Notes: generated from the letters alone by a model not told the origin. A stretch of 64,000 bases of DNA from Pelagibacteraceae bacterium AG-333-C14 (GCA_003282485.1 QBZD01000001.1:143105-207104), one strand, 5' to 3'; shown: positions 34,978 to 44,524, counted from the first letter of the stretch. Numbers and translations are program-made.

Positions 34978-36932
34978 TAGGAAACTCTTTTCTCAACAAT
35001 TCCGACAATATCACTCATAATATCTTTGAGCTGATAGTTTTTTGGTGTGTATACAGCTTCAACTCCATTCTTGATTAATAGCTTTTCATCTTCGGTCGGG
35101 ATGATCCCTCCAACAATTACTGGTATGTCATCTATTTTATTTTTTTTCATTTCATTCATAATTTCTCCCACAAGTTGGACATGTGACCCGGAAAGAATAG
35201 ATAGACCGATAATATGAACGTCTTCTTCAACTGATGATTTAACTATTTGTTCAGGCGTGAGCCTTATTCCTTCATATAAAACATCCATACCACAATCACT
35301 GGCACTCACAGCTATTTGTTCAGCGCCACTCGAGTGACCATCAAGGCCTGGCTTGCCAACGAGGAACTTAATGCGTCTGCCGATTTTATCTGATATGTCC
35401 TCAACTCTTTTTCTAATTGCACTGTAATCGTCATTGTTGGTTGGCTGTATATTGCTTATACCTGTTGGTGCTTTAAACTCTCCAAAAACATCTCTTAATA
35501 CCGCAGACCATTCACCTGTTGTAACTCCAGCTTTGGCAGCAGCTATGGATGGTTCCATCATATTGCTTCCATTATTTGCCGCATCAATCAGATCTTTTAA
35601 TGCTTTATCTGCGGCCCCCTGGTCTCTATTTTTTCGCCATTGTTGAATAGCATTCACTTGTTCACTTTCAATTTTGGGGTCTATTGTCTCTATTCCTCCA
35701 TCAGAAGAAGTCAAAGGTGACTCTTCCGTTTCTATAAAATCATTAACACCAACAACAATTTGTTCTTTGCTATTTATTTTTCTCAATCTTTCTTTTTGTG
35801 AATTAACAAGTTCTTGTTTCAAATAACCACTTTCAACTGCTTTAACAGCACCTCCTATCGACAATATATGATTAAATTCTTCATATGCCGCTTCCTCAAG
35901 TGCTTTAACTTTTTCATCTACAACTTTTGAGCCATTAAATATATCTTCAAAATGCAGCAAGTCTGTTTCAAAGGCTACAATTTGCTGAAGCCTCAAAGAC
36001 CACTGTTGATCCCATGGCCTTGGCAAACCCATTGCTTCATTCCATGCTGGCAATTGAACAGCCCTAGCTCTTGCATCTTTTGACAGAACAACGCCAAGCA
36101 TTTCGATCAAAATTCTATAAACATTATTTTCTGGTTGCTGCTCGGTTAATCCGAGACTATTAACTTGCATACCGTATCTGAATCTTCTGTTTTTTGCGTC
36201 TTTAACTTTATATCGTTCCTTAGTAATTCGATCCCATAAAGAAACAAAAGCCCTCATCTTACACATTTCAGTAATAAACTTAATTCCAGAGTTAACAAAA
36301 AAACTTATCCTACCGACAACATTCTCAAATTCTTCATCGGTTAATGTTTTAGAAGACTGCACTTTATCAAGATATGCAACTGCAATTGAAAGTCCAAAAG
36401 CAAGCTCCTGCTCAGGTGTTGCTCCTACTTCAACTAGATGATAGGGACAAACGTTAATTGGATTCCAGTTAGGCATTTCTTTAAATGTAAAAGTAATGAC
36501 ATCAGAAATAATTCTTAAACTAGGGTCTGGAGGAAGGATATAAGTACCTCTCGATAAATATTCTTTTAGTACATCATTTTGAGTTGTGCCCCTAAGCTTG
36601 CTTCTTTCAATGCCTTGCTCATCAGCTACCGCTATATACAAACTAAGTAACCATGCAGCAGTCGCATTGATAGTCATTGAAGTGTTCATCTTATCTAAAG
36701 GGATTTGATTAAACAAAGACCTCATATCCCCAATGTGTGAAATTGGAACTCCTACCTTGCCTACTTCGCCTTTTGATAATATATGATCGCTATCATAGCC
36801 AGTTTGTGTTGGCAGATCAAAAGCTACAGATATGCCAGTTTGACCCTTTGAAAGGTTCTTCAGATATAGTTCATTTGACTTTTTGGCAGACGAATGTCCT
36901 GCATAAGTTCGTATAAGCCAAGGTTTATCCAT
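34977..36932 (-). CDS. ecm: Ethylmalonyl-CoA mutase
   Basis: Adenosylcobalamin enzyme turning (2R)-ethylmalonyl-CoA into (2S)-methylsuccinyl-CoA, a signature step of the ethylmalonyl-CoA pathway. The barrel (1-500) carries WLIRTYAGHSSAKKSNELY, VAFDLPTQTGYDSDH, NTSMTINATAAWLL and RYGMQVNSLGLTEQQPENN, all as I recall them from Rhodobacter Ecm rather than methylmalonyl-CoA mutase. The C-terminal B12 domain has GKPGLDGHSSGAEQ (His533) and IVGGIIPTED. Length (651) also matches Ecm, shorter than mcm elsewhere in the window. Divergent from ccr across 134 bp. Confidence 0.95.
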   Translation of the reverse strand: MDKPWLIRTYAGHSSAKKSNELYLKNLSKGQTGISVAFDLPTQTGYDSDHILSKGEVGKVGVPISHIGDMRSLFNQIPLDKMNTSMTINATAAWLLSLYIAVADEQGIERSKLRGTTQNDVLKEYLSRGTYILPPDPSLRIISDVITFTFKEMPNWNPINVCPYHLVEVGATPEQELAFGLSIAVAYLDKVQSSKTLTDEEFENVVGRISFFVNSGIKFITEMCKMRAFVSLWDRITKERYKVKDAKNRRFRYGMQVNSLGLTEQQPENNVYRILIEMLGVVLSKDARARAVQLPAWNEAMGLPRPWDQQWSLRLQQIVAFETDLLHFEDIFNGSKVVDEKVKALEEAAYEEFNHILSIGGAVKAVESGYLKQELVNSQKERLRKINSKEQIVVGVNDFIETEESPLTSSDGGIETIDPKIESEQVNAIQQWRKNRDQGAADKALKDLIDAANNGSNMMEPSIAAAKAGVTTGEWSAVLRDVFGEFKAPTGISNIQPTNNDDYSAIRKRVEDISDKIGRRIKFLVGKPGLDGHSSGAEQIAVSASDCGMDVLYEGIRLTPEQIVKSSVEEDVHIIGLSILSGSHVQLVGEIMNEMKKNKIDDIPVIVGGIIPTEDEKLLIKNGVEAVYTPKNYQLKDIMSDIVGIVEKRVS

Positions 36933-37066
36933 TGTTTTTTAACGTTTTTTTTGTGAATAATTAAATCGTTTTCACTAAAATGTATATACTAATCTATTTT
37001 AAATGGCTATAAACCTAGAAAAAAGAAACATTAGATTTATATAATTTACACTACAGGAGCTAATTT
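36933..37066. promoter_or_regulatory. Shared divergent promoter region of ecm and ccr
   Basis: 134 bp separates the start codons of two signature ethylmalonyl-CoA pathway genes. On the ccr side a consensus -10 TATAAT is at 37040-37045 without a clear -35, and a strong Shine-Dalgarno AGGAG is at 37055-37059. A dyad GTGAA (36953-36957) and TTCAC (36971-36975), 13 nt apart, lies near the ecm start and could be an operator. A missing -35 would fit activator-dependent transcription; this is inference. Confidence 0.45.
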
Positions 37067-38302
37067 ATGACTACTGAAGAAAAAGATATTTATGCAATCG
37101 GTGAGGTTCCGCCTCTTGGATACATCCCAAAAAAAATGCACGCATGGGTTATTAGAAGAGACCGTCATGGCAATCCCATGAAGTCATTTCAGGAAGAAGA
37201 ATTTGATATACCTGAAGTTGGATCGAACGATGTATTAATTTTCGTTATGGCAGCTGGTGTTAATTATAATGGAGTTTGGGCAGGTTTAGGTAAACCTGTA
37301 TCTACTTTAGACATGACTAAAAAAGATTATCACATTGCAGGTTCAGATTGTTCAGGAATAGTTTGGAAAGTTGGATCTGGAGTCAAAAAGTGGAAAGTAG
37401 GAGATGAAGTAATTATTCATGGAATGCAATGGGATCACGAAGATGCTGAAGTTAACGGTGGTGAACCAATGGTTTCAAAAACAAACAAAGTGTTTGGTTA
37501 CGAAACGGCCGACGGGACTTTTGCACAATTTACATCTGTTCAAGCTCATCAGGTCTTACGTAAACCACCAAACCTGTCTTGGGAAGAAAGTGGTTGTTAC
37601 ATGTTAACGCTTGCTACAGCGTATAGAATGCTTTTTGGTCATGCGCCTAACGAATTAAAACCTGGAGAGTTTGTTTTAATATGGGGGGCGTCAGGTGGTC
37701 TTGGAAGTATGGCGGTTCAACTTGCAAAAATTGTTGGAGCAAAACCTATTGGTATTATCTCGGACAACTCAAAAATTGATTATGTAAAAAGTCTTGGAGC
37801 TGTGGGAGTACTAAATAGAAAAGACTTTAATTGTTGGGGTGAACACCCAGATATTGATGATGCTGAAACATATGGAAATTATATGAAAGAAGTAAGAAAA
37901 TTTGGAAAGGCTCTATGGGAGTTCACAGGAAAAGGCAACAATGTGGACATGGTCTTTGAGCACCCAGGAGAAACAACAGTTCCTGTCTCTTGCTTTGTAG
38001 TAAAACCCGGTGGAATGGTTGTTATTTGTGCTGGTACAACTGGCTACAATTTAACTTTAGATGCAAGATATCTATGGATGCAAAGTAAAAGGCTTCAGGG
38101 CTCACACTTTGGAAACTCAAAACAAGCTAACGCAGCAAATGAACTTGTTATTGATGGAACTTTAGATCCTTGTATGTCTGAGTTATTTGCATGGAAAAAT
38201 ATTCCAGATGCGCATGAGAAAATGCTAAATAATGAACATAAAGGTGGCAATATGTCTGTTCTCGTTGGTGCGGCAAATGAAGGGCAAAAATCTCTTAACT
38301 AA
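37067..38302 (+). CDS. ccr: Crotonyl-CoA carboxylase/reductase
   Basis: Reductively carboxylates crotonyl-CoA with NADPH and CO2 to (2S)-ethylmalonyl-CoA, the committed step of the pathway. Medium-chain dehydrogenase fold: N-terminal VPPLGYIPKKMHAWVIRRDR, Rossmann motif VLIWGASGGLGSMAVQLA, ARYLWMQSKRLQGSHFGN. The Asn in AAGVNYNGVWAG, Glu in FGYETADG and His in QGSHFGN line up, from memory, with residues of the CO2 pocket that set carboxylases apart from plain enoyl reductases. 411 residues is near family length. mcd follows after 9 nt. Confidence 0.96.
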   Translation: MTTEEKDIYAIGEVPPLGYIPKKMHAWVIRRDRHGNPMKSFQEEEFDIPEVGSNDVLIFVMAAGVNYNGVWAGLGKPVSTLDMTKKDYHIAGSDCSGIVWKVGSGVKKWKVGDEVIIHGMQWDHEDAEVNGGEPMVSKTNKVFGYETADGTFAQFTSVQAHQVLRKPPNLSWEESGCYMLTLATAYRMLFGHAPNELKPGEFVLIWGASGGLGSMAVQLAKIVGAKPIGIISDNSKIDYVKSLGAVGVLNRKDFNCWGEHPDIDDAETYGNYMKEVRKFGKALWEFTGKGNNVDMVFEHPGETTVPVSCFVVKPGGMVVICAGTTGYNLTLDARYLWMQSKRLQGSHFGNSKQANAANELVIDGTLDPCMSELFAWKNIPDAHEKMLNNEHKGGNMSVLVGAANEGQKSLN

Positions 38303-38311
38303 ATTTATAAT

Positions 38312-39967
38312 ATGAACCAATTAATTTCAAAATGTCAGAAAGCCCTTATTACAGTTGATAAGTATTACGACGCAGCTTTGCAACATGTAAGAAGCGAACT
38401 TATAATTGATGGAAAATTATCAAGAGATAATCTTGATAAAGAGCAGCATGCAGCACATGGGCTTTCATGGATTGCAGCTTATAGGGCTACTCTTAAAGAG
38501 ATGGTAAATTGGGCAGAAAGTTTAGATAAGGATTCTGCTTTCAATGAGACGGAGCAGCTTATGCTTCAAATCATATTCTCAGAATATTGTGCGCAGATAA
38601 AATCAGGTATTCCAATGTCACAACTCGAGTATGTGCGACCACAAGACCTAGGGCTTAAAAATGGTTTATTTCAAGAGAATGGAACTGAAGAATTTAATGA
38701 TCTAATTCTAAATGGCAACAGTGCTGATGATAGAATGAAACTTGCACAGTTATTAAAAGATGGTTTCAGCAGCAAAAACTTTGGAAACAGTGATCTTGAC
38801 GAGACGACATCTATTATCAGAGACCAGTTTAGAAAGTTTGTTGAGGACGATGTGACGCCACATGCTCATGAATGGCATTTGAAAGATGAGTTAATACCAA
38901 TGCAAATTATTGAGAAGATGTCAGAGATGGGAGTTTTTGGTCTCACAATCCCTGAAGAATATGGCGGCCTAGGAATGTCTCGTTTTGTAGACTGTGTTGT
39001 GACAGAAGAACTCGCTAGAGGATATATTGGCATTGGATCATTGGGAACACGTGGTGATATTGCCGCTGAGCTTCTAATAACAGGTGGAACTGAAGATCAA
39101 AAATTAAAATTCCTTCCCAAAATTGCATCAGGTGAAACTTTACCATGTGCAGTACTCACAGAACCTCATTCAGGTTCTGATATGGGCTCCTTCAAAACAA
39201 GAGCAGTAGCAAATGGTGAGCATTACACAATTACTGGAAATAAAACTTGGGTGACACATGGTGCACGTAGTGACGTGATGATGCTCCTTGCTCGAACCAA
39301 TCCTGAGGAAAAGGGTTATAAAGGGTTATCAATGTTTTTAGCTGAAAAGCAAAGAGGTGACGATGATAATATGTTTCCTGATGATGGCATTAGCGGTGGT
39401 GAAATTGAAGTCTTGGGATATAGAGGGATGAAAGAATATGAGATGGCATTCGATGGATTTAAAGTAAAGAAAGAAAATCTATTAGGTGAAGAAGAAGGTA
39501 ATGGATTTAAACAGATGATGGAAACTTTTGAGTCAGCGAGGATACAAACTGCTGCAAGGGCTTTAGGTGTTGCTCAATCAGCTTTTGAAACATCGATGCA
39601 ATATGCTATTGATAGATTGAATGTTACCGGCCAATCACTTTATGATAAGCCAAGAAATGCCTCTAAAATTGTATCAATGGCTACTGAAATAATGGCGGCA
39701 AGGCAATTAACTTATTACGCGGCTAGAGAAAAAGATAAAGGTCACAGATGTGATCTTGAAGCAGGTATGGCTAAAATGCTTGCCGCAAGAGTTGCTTGGG
39801 CTTGTGCTGATAATGGCTTGCAAATACATGGCGGTAATGGTTTTGCACTTGAATACCCAATCAGTAGAATACTATGTGACTCAAGAATATTGAATATATT
39901 CGAAGGCACAGCAGAGATACAGGCAGACATTGTCACTCGTAGATTAGTGTCAACAAACCCATCTTAA
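38312..39967 (+). CDS. mcd: Methylsuccinyl-CoA dehydrogenase
   Basis: Flavin acyl-CoA dehydrogenase oxidising (2S)-methylsuccinyl-CoA to mesaconyl-CoA, handing electrons to ETF. An N-terminal helical extension of about 150 residues (HAAHGLSWIAAYRATLKEM) precedes the dehydrogenase fold and is the mark of Mcd against ordinary acyl-CoA dehydrogenases of about 380 residues. The fold shows CAVLTEPHSGSDMGSFKTRA, GNKTWVTHGARSDVMMLLAR, QIHGGNGFALEYPISRILCD and IFEGTAEIQADI. 551 residues agrees with known Mcd. etfB and etfA, its electron acceptor, follow in the same run. Confidence 0.95.
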   Translation: MNQLISKCQKALITVDKYYDAALQHVRSELIIDGKLSRDNLDKEQHAAHGLSWIAAYRATLKEMVNWAESLDKDSAFNETEQLMLQIIFSEYCAQIKSGIPMSQLEYVRPQDLGLKNGLFQENGTEEFNDLILNGNSADDRMKLAQLLKDGFSSKNFGNSDLDETTSIIRDQFRKFVEDDVTPHAHEWHLKDELIPMQIIEKMSEMGVFGLTIPEEYGGLGMSRFVDCVVTEELARGYIGIGSLGTRGDIAAELLITGGTEDQKLKFLPKIASGETLPCAVLTEPHSGSDMGSFKTRAVANGEHYTITGNKTWVTHGARSDVMMLLARTNPEEKGYKGLSMFLAEKQRGDDDNMFPDDGISGGEIEVLGYRGMKEYEMAFDGFKVKKENLLGEEEGNGFKQMMETFESARIQTAARALGVAQSAFETSMQYAIDRLNVTGQSLYDKPRNASKIVSMATEIMAARQLTYYAAREKDKGHRCDLEAGMAKMLAARVAWACADNGLQIHGGNGFALEYPISRILCDSRILNIFEGTAEIQADIVTRRLVSTNPS

Positions 39968-39968
39968 A

Positions 39969-40172
39969 ATGCCAGGTTTTTTATATTATCTATTAATTCC
40001 CATTTCTTTACTAGCAGTGCTAGCCGTATTGGGTACAGGAATATATGCTATGTTTAAGGGTGGAGACTTTAATAAAAAATACGCAAATAAATTAATGCGG
40101 TTAAGAATTACACTTCAGTTTGTCGCTATTGTCATTATCATGAGCGCATTGTACTTCTCTACTAATAGTTAA
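39969..40172 (+). CDS. HIG1-domain twin-transmembrane small protein
   Basis: 67 residues with two hydrophobic helices (about 3-27 and 45-63) joined by GGDFNKKYANKLMRLRI, the HIG_1_N pattern. Eukaryotic relatives associate with cytochrome oxidase supercomplexes; bacterial role unknown. In alphaproteobacteria it commonly stands directly before pduO and etfBA, as here. The stop codon shares its last base with the pduO ATG, and the start is 1 nt after mcd. Confidence 0.87.
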   Translation: MPGFLYYLLIPISLLAVLAVLGTGIYAMFKGGDFNKKYANKLMRLRITLQFVAIVIIMSALYFSTNS

Positions 40173-40735
40173 TGGTAAAACTCAATAAAATTTATACCAA
40201 GGCGGGTGATAAGGGTAAGACTGGTTTAGTTAATGGTAAAAGAATCTTCAAAGACAACATTCGCATCAAAGCATACGGAACAGTAGATGAGCTAAATTCA
40301 ATACTAGGTATTGTTAACCTTTATACGAGGTCAAGCGTAAAAAAAATAACTTCAGAAATTCAAAATGATCTTTTTGACTTAGGAGCAGATCTTGCAACGC
40401 CAATAGAAGCAAAACCTAAGTATAAGCCGCTTCGAATTACCAGCAATCAAGTTGATAGAATAGAAAAGATTATTGATAAGTATAATAAAAAATTAAAACC
40501 CCTAGGTTCTTTTGTATTGCCTGGAGGAAGTAAAGCTGCGTCATTTTTTCACAACGCACGAACTGTAGCAAGAAGAGCTGAAACTTTAATTGTAACTTTA
40601 TCAAAAAAAGAAAATATAAATGAGCAGGCCCTTAAGTATATCAATCGTTTATCAGATTTGTTTTTTGTACTATCACGTGTAGAAAATGATAATGGAAAAA
40701 AAGATATTCTTTGGAAGCCTGGCAAGAATGTATAA
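40172..40735 (+). CDS. pduO: Cob(I)alamin adenosyltransferase, PduO type
   Basis: Makes adenosylcobalamin from cob(I)alamin and ATP, supplying the cofactor of Ecm and Mcm. Family motifs: N-terminal YTKAGDKGKTGLVNG, GTVDELNSILG, LPGGSKAASFFHNARTVARRAET and the final RLSDLFFVLSRVEN. 187 residues is normal. Translationally coupled to the HIG1 gene and sited between mcd and etfBA, it places coenzyme supply in the same transcript as the pathway. Confidence 0.93.
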   Translation: MVKLNKIYTKAGDKGKTGLVNGKRIFKDNIRIKAYGTVDELNSILGIVNLYTRSSVKKITSEIQNDLFDLGADLATPIEAKPKYKPLRITSNQVDRIEKIIDKYNKKLKPLGSFVLPGGSKAASFFHNARTVARRAETLIVTLSKKENINEQALKYINRLSDLFFVLSRVENDNGKKDILWKPGKNV

Positions 40736-40774
40736 ATATGTTTACTCAAATAAAAAAGGTATTATAAATCAATT

Positions 40775-41524
40775 ATGAAAATTTTAGTCCCAGTAAAACG
40801 TGTTATCGACCCTTACGTAAATATTAGAGTTAAATCTGATCAATCTGGTGTCGAAACTGAAAATGTAAAAATGTCAATGAACCCTTTCTGTGAAATTGCA
40901 GTTGAAGAAGCGATTAGGTTGAAAGAAGCTGGAAAAGCTGAAGAAATAATTGCTGTTTCAATAGGAAATCAGTCCTGCCAAGAAACCATAAGAACGGCAT
41001 TAGCAATGGGTGCGGATAGAGGAATACATGTTTTAACTGAAGAGAAAATTGAACCAATATCTATAGCAAAAATCTTATCGAAAATTTGTGAACAGGAATC
41101 TCCAGGACTAGTTATTTCCGGTAAGCAAGCTATTGATGGTGACAATAATCAAACAGGCCAAATGTTGGCAGCTTTAACTGACATGCCTCAAGGTACCTTT
41201 GCTTCTAAAATTGAGATAGATTCAGATAAAGTAAAAGTTACTCGAGAAATTGATGGTGGTTTACAGACAGTAAGTTTAAATATGCCGGCTATTATCACAA
41301 CTGACTTAAGACTAAATGAACCTCGATATGCTTCTCTTCCAAATATAATGAAAGCAAAGAAAAAACCTATAGATCAAAAGTCGCCTGAAGATTATGGAAT
41401 TGATGTTACACCTCGAGTAAATATCCTTAAAGTAATTGAACCTCCTAAGAGAGAAGCTGGTATTAAAGTAGAAAATATTTCAGAATTAGTGGAGAAACTT
41501 AAAAATGAGGCAGGTGTTATATGA
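40775..41524 (+). CDS. etfB: Electron transfer flavoprotein beta subunit
   Basis: ETF beta, 249 residues, accepts electrons from acyl-CoA dehydrogenases together with EtfA and passes them to ETF-ubiquinone oxidoreductase. Start [22 protein letters not shown]-binding [20 protein letters not shown] and [12 protein letters not shown] are typical. A 4-nt ATGA overlap couples it to etfA. Here the likely donor is Mcd of the same gene run. Confidence 0.95.
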   Translation: MKILVPVKRVIDPYVNIRVKSDQSGVETENVKMSMNPFCEIAVEEAIRLKEAGKAEEIIAVSIGNQSCQETIRTALAMGADRGIHVLTEEKIEPISIAKILSKICEQESPGLVISGKQAIDGDNNQTGQMLAALTDMPQGTFASKIEIDSDKVKVTREIDGGLQTVSLNMPAIITTDLRLNEPRYASLPNIMKAKKKPIDQKSPEDYGIDVTPRVNILKVIEPPKREAGIKVENISELVEKLKNEAGVI

Positions 41525-42450
41525 CAACGTTATTTTTTATTGAACATGCAAACGGGCAATTAAGTGATCAGAGTTTAAAGGCAATCACAGCCACATCTCA
41601 AATTGATGGTGATGTTCATGGGCTAATTGTCGGATCAAATATAGATTCTGCTGTTGCTGAAGCTTCAAAGATAGAGGGACTAACTAAGCTCATTCATGTG
41701 GATGACGATAACTTTAATAATATAATGGCTGAGAATCTGACCCAGTTAATACTGAATATATCTGAAGATTACGAGTACTTTCTAGCTGCTGCAACCACAA
41801 CTGGTAAAAATGTAATGCCTAGACTTGCAGCAAAGTTAGATGTTTCTCAGATCTCTGAAATTATTGCAATTGAAGGACCTGATACTTTCATTAGAACAAT
41901 CTATGCTGGCAATGCGATAGCTACAGTTCAAACTAGTGATCCAAAAAAGGTACTCACTGTAAGACCTACAGCATTTAAAGCTGCAGCAATGGGATCTTCT
42001 GAATGCGAAATATCAAAAATAGATGCTGAGAACATGCCATCGATTTCTGAGTTCATTGGGGAAGAATTAACCAAATCAGATAGACCTGAGTTAACTTCAG
42101 CAAAAACTATTATTTCTGGTGGTCGTGGGATGCAAAACGGTGAAAATTTTGAGCTCTTGGATAAGGTTGCAGAGAAACTTGGCGCTGCTGTTGGGGCATC
42201 CAGAGCTGCGGTCGATGCAGGTTTCGTTCCAAACGATTATCAAGTTGGACAAACAGGAAAAGTAGTTGCCCCAGAATTGTATATCGCTGTTGGAATTTCA
42301 GGAGCTATACAACACCTTGCTGGGATGAAAGACTCGAAAGTTATTGTCGCAATCAATAAAGATGAAGAGGCTCCAATTTTTGATGTTGCTGATTATGGAT
42401 TAGTAGCCGACTTGTTCCAGGTTCTGCCAGAATTAGAACAAGCCCTTTAA
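41521..42450 (+). CDS. etfA: Electron transfer flavoprotein alpha subunit
   Basis: ETF alpha, 309 residues. The C-terminal FAD domain is complete: [85 protein letters not shown] (split here) and [15 protein letters not shown]. In many relatives a 3-hydroxybutyryl-CoA dehydrogenase gene follows; here the run stops and the convergent thioredoxin-like gene ends at the adjacent base. Confidence 0.95.
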   Translation: MTTLFFIEHANGQLSDQSLKAITATSQIDGDVHGLIVGSNIDSAVAEASKIEGLTKLIHVDDDNFNNIMAENLTQLILNISEDYEYFLAAATTTGKNVMPRLAAKLDVSQISEIIAIEGPDTFIRTIYAGNAIATVQTSDPKKVLTVRPTAFKAAAMGSSECEISKIDAENMPSISEFIGEELTKSDRPELTSAKTIISGGRGMQNGENFELLDKVAEKLGAAVGASRAAVDAGFVPNDYQVGQTGKVVAPELYIAVGISGAIQHLAGMKDSKVIVAINKDEEAPIFDVADYGLVADLFQVLPELEQAL

Positions 42451-42987
42451 TTAATCTAAATTTTCTCTAATAAAGTTTACAAAGTAGTCACTATCCCATT
42501 CTGCTGGGCCAATTAGTTTAGCAATCTCATTACCATCCTTGTCGACAAAGATTGAATGAGGCAATCCAGCTGCTCTTGCCTCTCTCGGGATATTGTTCTT
42601 ATCATCAAAAAAAATATCTAGTTCTTTGATGTTATAGTCATTAAAAAAATTAATCGAATTTTTTTTGGGTCCTCGATCTAAGCTAATAGGAAGAATTTGA
42701 AAAATATTTTTTTCAAATTTTTTTTGCAATCTATCTAGGGAAGGCATTTCCTCTTTACAAGGTTCACACCATGTTGCCCAAAGATTGACTAAAATTAGTT
42801 TTCCCTCAAAATTTTTAAGGTCTAATTCCTTACTATTTATATCTTGAAATTTGCTAGAAAAACCTTGCTTTTCATAAATGATAAGTTCATTAGCACTTAA
42901 ATCAGTATTATATAAAATGTTGCAAAACAAGAGAATTATGGCATATACCATCAAAATTAATTTAGACCTAAAGTTTTTAAGCAACAT
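42451..42987 (-). CDS. TlpA-like membrane-anchored thioredoxin-fold protein
   Basis: 178 residues with one N-terminal hydrophobic segment (about 10-27) acting as signal anchor and a periplasmic thioredoxin fold carrying the redox motif WATWCEPCKEEMPSL and the cis-proline region AGLPHSIFVDKDG. Such proteins reduce disulfides for cytochrome c or oxidase assembly. Placement opposite argH-lipoprotein-lysA is a conserved alphaproteobacterial order. Only 28 bp separate its start from argH. Confidence 0.9.
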   Translation of the reverse strand: MLLKNFRSKLILMVYAIILLFCNILYNTDLSANELIIYEKQGFSSKFQDINSKELDLKNFEGKLILVNLWATWCEPCKEEMPSLDRLQKKFEKNIFQILPISLDRGPKKNSINFFNDYNIKELDIFFDDKNNIPREARAAGLPHSIFVDKDGNEIAKLIGPAEWDSDYFVNFIRENLD

Positions 42988-43015
42988 AAATTGGAAAGTA
43001 TAATCTTAAAGTAAA

Positions 43016-44413
43016 ATGTCTATAAAAAAAAATAAATTAAGAAATAGGTTTAAAAAACCAGTAAGTGCAGCCTTTGAAAAAATCAATTCTTCCATTGAGT
43101 TTGATAAGTTTTTATTTAATGAAGATATTGATGCATCTATTGCTCATGCCTCCATGCTTGGTTCACAAAAAATTATTTCAGCCAGCGAGTCAAAGAAAAT
43201 AATATATGGATTAAAAAAGATTAGATCAGAAATAAAAAATGGAAATTTTAAGTTTGATAATCAATTAGAAGACATACACATGAATATCGAACACAGATTA
43301 ACGGAAGTCATAGGTGATGTGGCTGGAAAGCTTCATACTGCACGTTCGAGAAATGACCAAGTAATTACAGATCTGAAGCTGTGGATGAAGAAGGATAATA
43401 TTTCTATTTCAAAAAAAATAAAAAAATTAAAGAGCTCTTTAGTGCAATCTGCAAATAAAAATATTGAAATATTACTACCGGGCCTTACTCACTTTCAATC
43501 TGCGCAGCCTATATCTGCTGGTCATTATTTCATGGCTTACTATGAAATGTTTTCAAGGGATAGTATTAGGTTTGTCGATTCCTTTAAAAGACTTGATGAA
43601 AATCCATTAGGTGTCGGCGCACTCGCAGGAACTAACTTTTCAATAAATCGAAGCAAGACTACAAAAGCCCTAGGCTTCAAAAAGCCAACAAGAAACTCTC
43701 TAGATACGGTATCAGACAGAGATTTTGTTATTGATTTTTTATCAAGTGCTTCCCTTCTCTCCGTGCACCTATCGAGAATTGCCGAGGAAGTTGCACTCTA
43801 TTCTTCAGATCTGATTAATTTCTTCAAAATTGGTGATCAGTTGATGTCCAGCTCATCTATAATGCCTCAAAAAAGAAATCCTGACGGAGCTGAGCTTATC
43901 AGGGCCAAAGCTTCCATAGCAATAGGTAATCTATCGTCGATGCTCAATCTCATGAAGTCTCTGCCTCTGACTTACAGTAAAGATCTTCAAGAGGATAAGT
44001 TATTAGTTACCTCAACAAGTGAGACATTACATCTTTGTCTAGATTGTATGATTGAAATCATTACTTCATTAGAAGTTAATAAAAAATCTGCAGAAACAAT
44101 AATTAACAAAACATACATTAATGCTACTGAACTTGCAGATTGGCTGGTAATTAAGCTTAATTATACTTTTAGAGATGCTCATAGTCTTACTGGAAAAATT
44201 GTAAATTTTGCTGAGAAAAAGAAATTATTCTTAAAAGATATTACACTTCGTGATTATAAATCATTTGATCAAAATATTGACAAATCTTTATATGATTTCC
44301 TTAGTATAAAAAAAAGTGTTAATAATAAACAGAGTTACGGTGGTACTGCTATAAGTCAAATAAGAAAAATGATTGCTATTGCACGCAAGGAGATCAAAAA
44401 TGAGAAGTATTAG
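43016..44413 (+). CDS. argH: Argininosuccinate lyase
   Basis: Final step of arginine synthesis, cleaving argininosuccinate to arginine and fumarate. Fumarase/aspartase superfamily signature SSSIMPQKRNPDGAEL, plus HMNIEHRLTEVIGDVAGKLH, ARSRNDQVITDLKLWM and GLTHFQSAQPISAGHY. 465 residues is normal. Its last 14 nt overlap the small lipoprotein gene downstream. Confidence 0.96.
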   Translation: MSIKKNKLRNRFKKPVSAAFEKINSSIEFDKFLFNEDIDASIAHASMLGSQKIISASESKKIIYGLKKIRSEIKNGNFKFDNQLEDIHMNIEHRLTEVIGDVAGKLHTARSRNDQVITDLKLWMKKDNISISKKIKKLKSSLVQSANKNIEILLPGLTHFQSAQPISAGHYFMAYYEMFSRDSIRFVDSFKRLDENPLGVGALAGTNFSINRSKTTKALGFKKPTRNSLDTVSDRDFVIDFLSSASLLSVHLSRIAEEVALYSSDLINFFKIGDQLMSSSSIMPQKRNPDGAELIRAKASIAIGNLSSMLNLMKSLPLTYSKDLQEDKLLVTSTSETLHLCLDCMIEIITSLEVNKKSAETIINKTYINATELADWLVIKLNYTFRDAHSLTGKIVNFAEKKKLFLKDITLRDYKSFDQNIDKSLYDFLSIKKSVNNKQSYGGTAISQIRKMIAIARKEIKNEKY

Positions 44414-44522
44414 TATTTTGGTATTATTAATTTGTATATATGGCTGTGGCAAGAAAGGTTCACTTGAATACCCTCCAATTGAGACAGGACAATCACAACA
44501 ATTTTCAACCGTCATAGTCTAG
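44400..44522 (+). CDS. Small LptM/YifL-like lipoprotein (40 residues)
   Basis: Reading frame MRSISILVLLICIYGCGKKG then SLEYPPIETGQSQQF and TAG. It has a lipoprotein signal (hydrophobic 4-14) with Cys16 in the lipobox-like IYGC, followed by GKKGSL, the conserved start of mature LptM (YifL) lipoproteins that help mature the LptD translocon. The Shine-Dalgarno AAGGAG lies inside argH at the right distance. The order argH-lipoprotein-lysA is widely conserved, which supports the call despite its size. lysA begins 2 nt later. Confidence 0.82.
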   Translation: MRSISILVLLICIYGCGKKGSLEYPPIETGQSQQFSTVIV

Positions 44523-44524
44523 AT

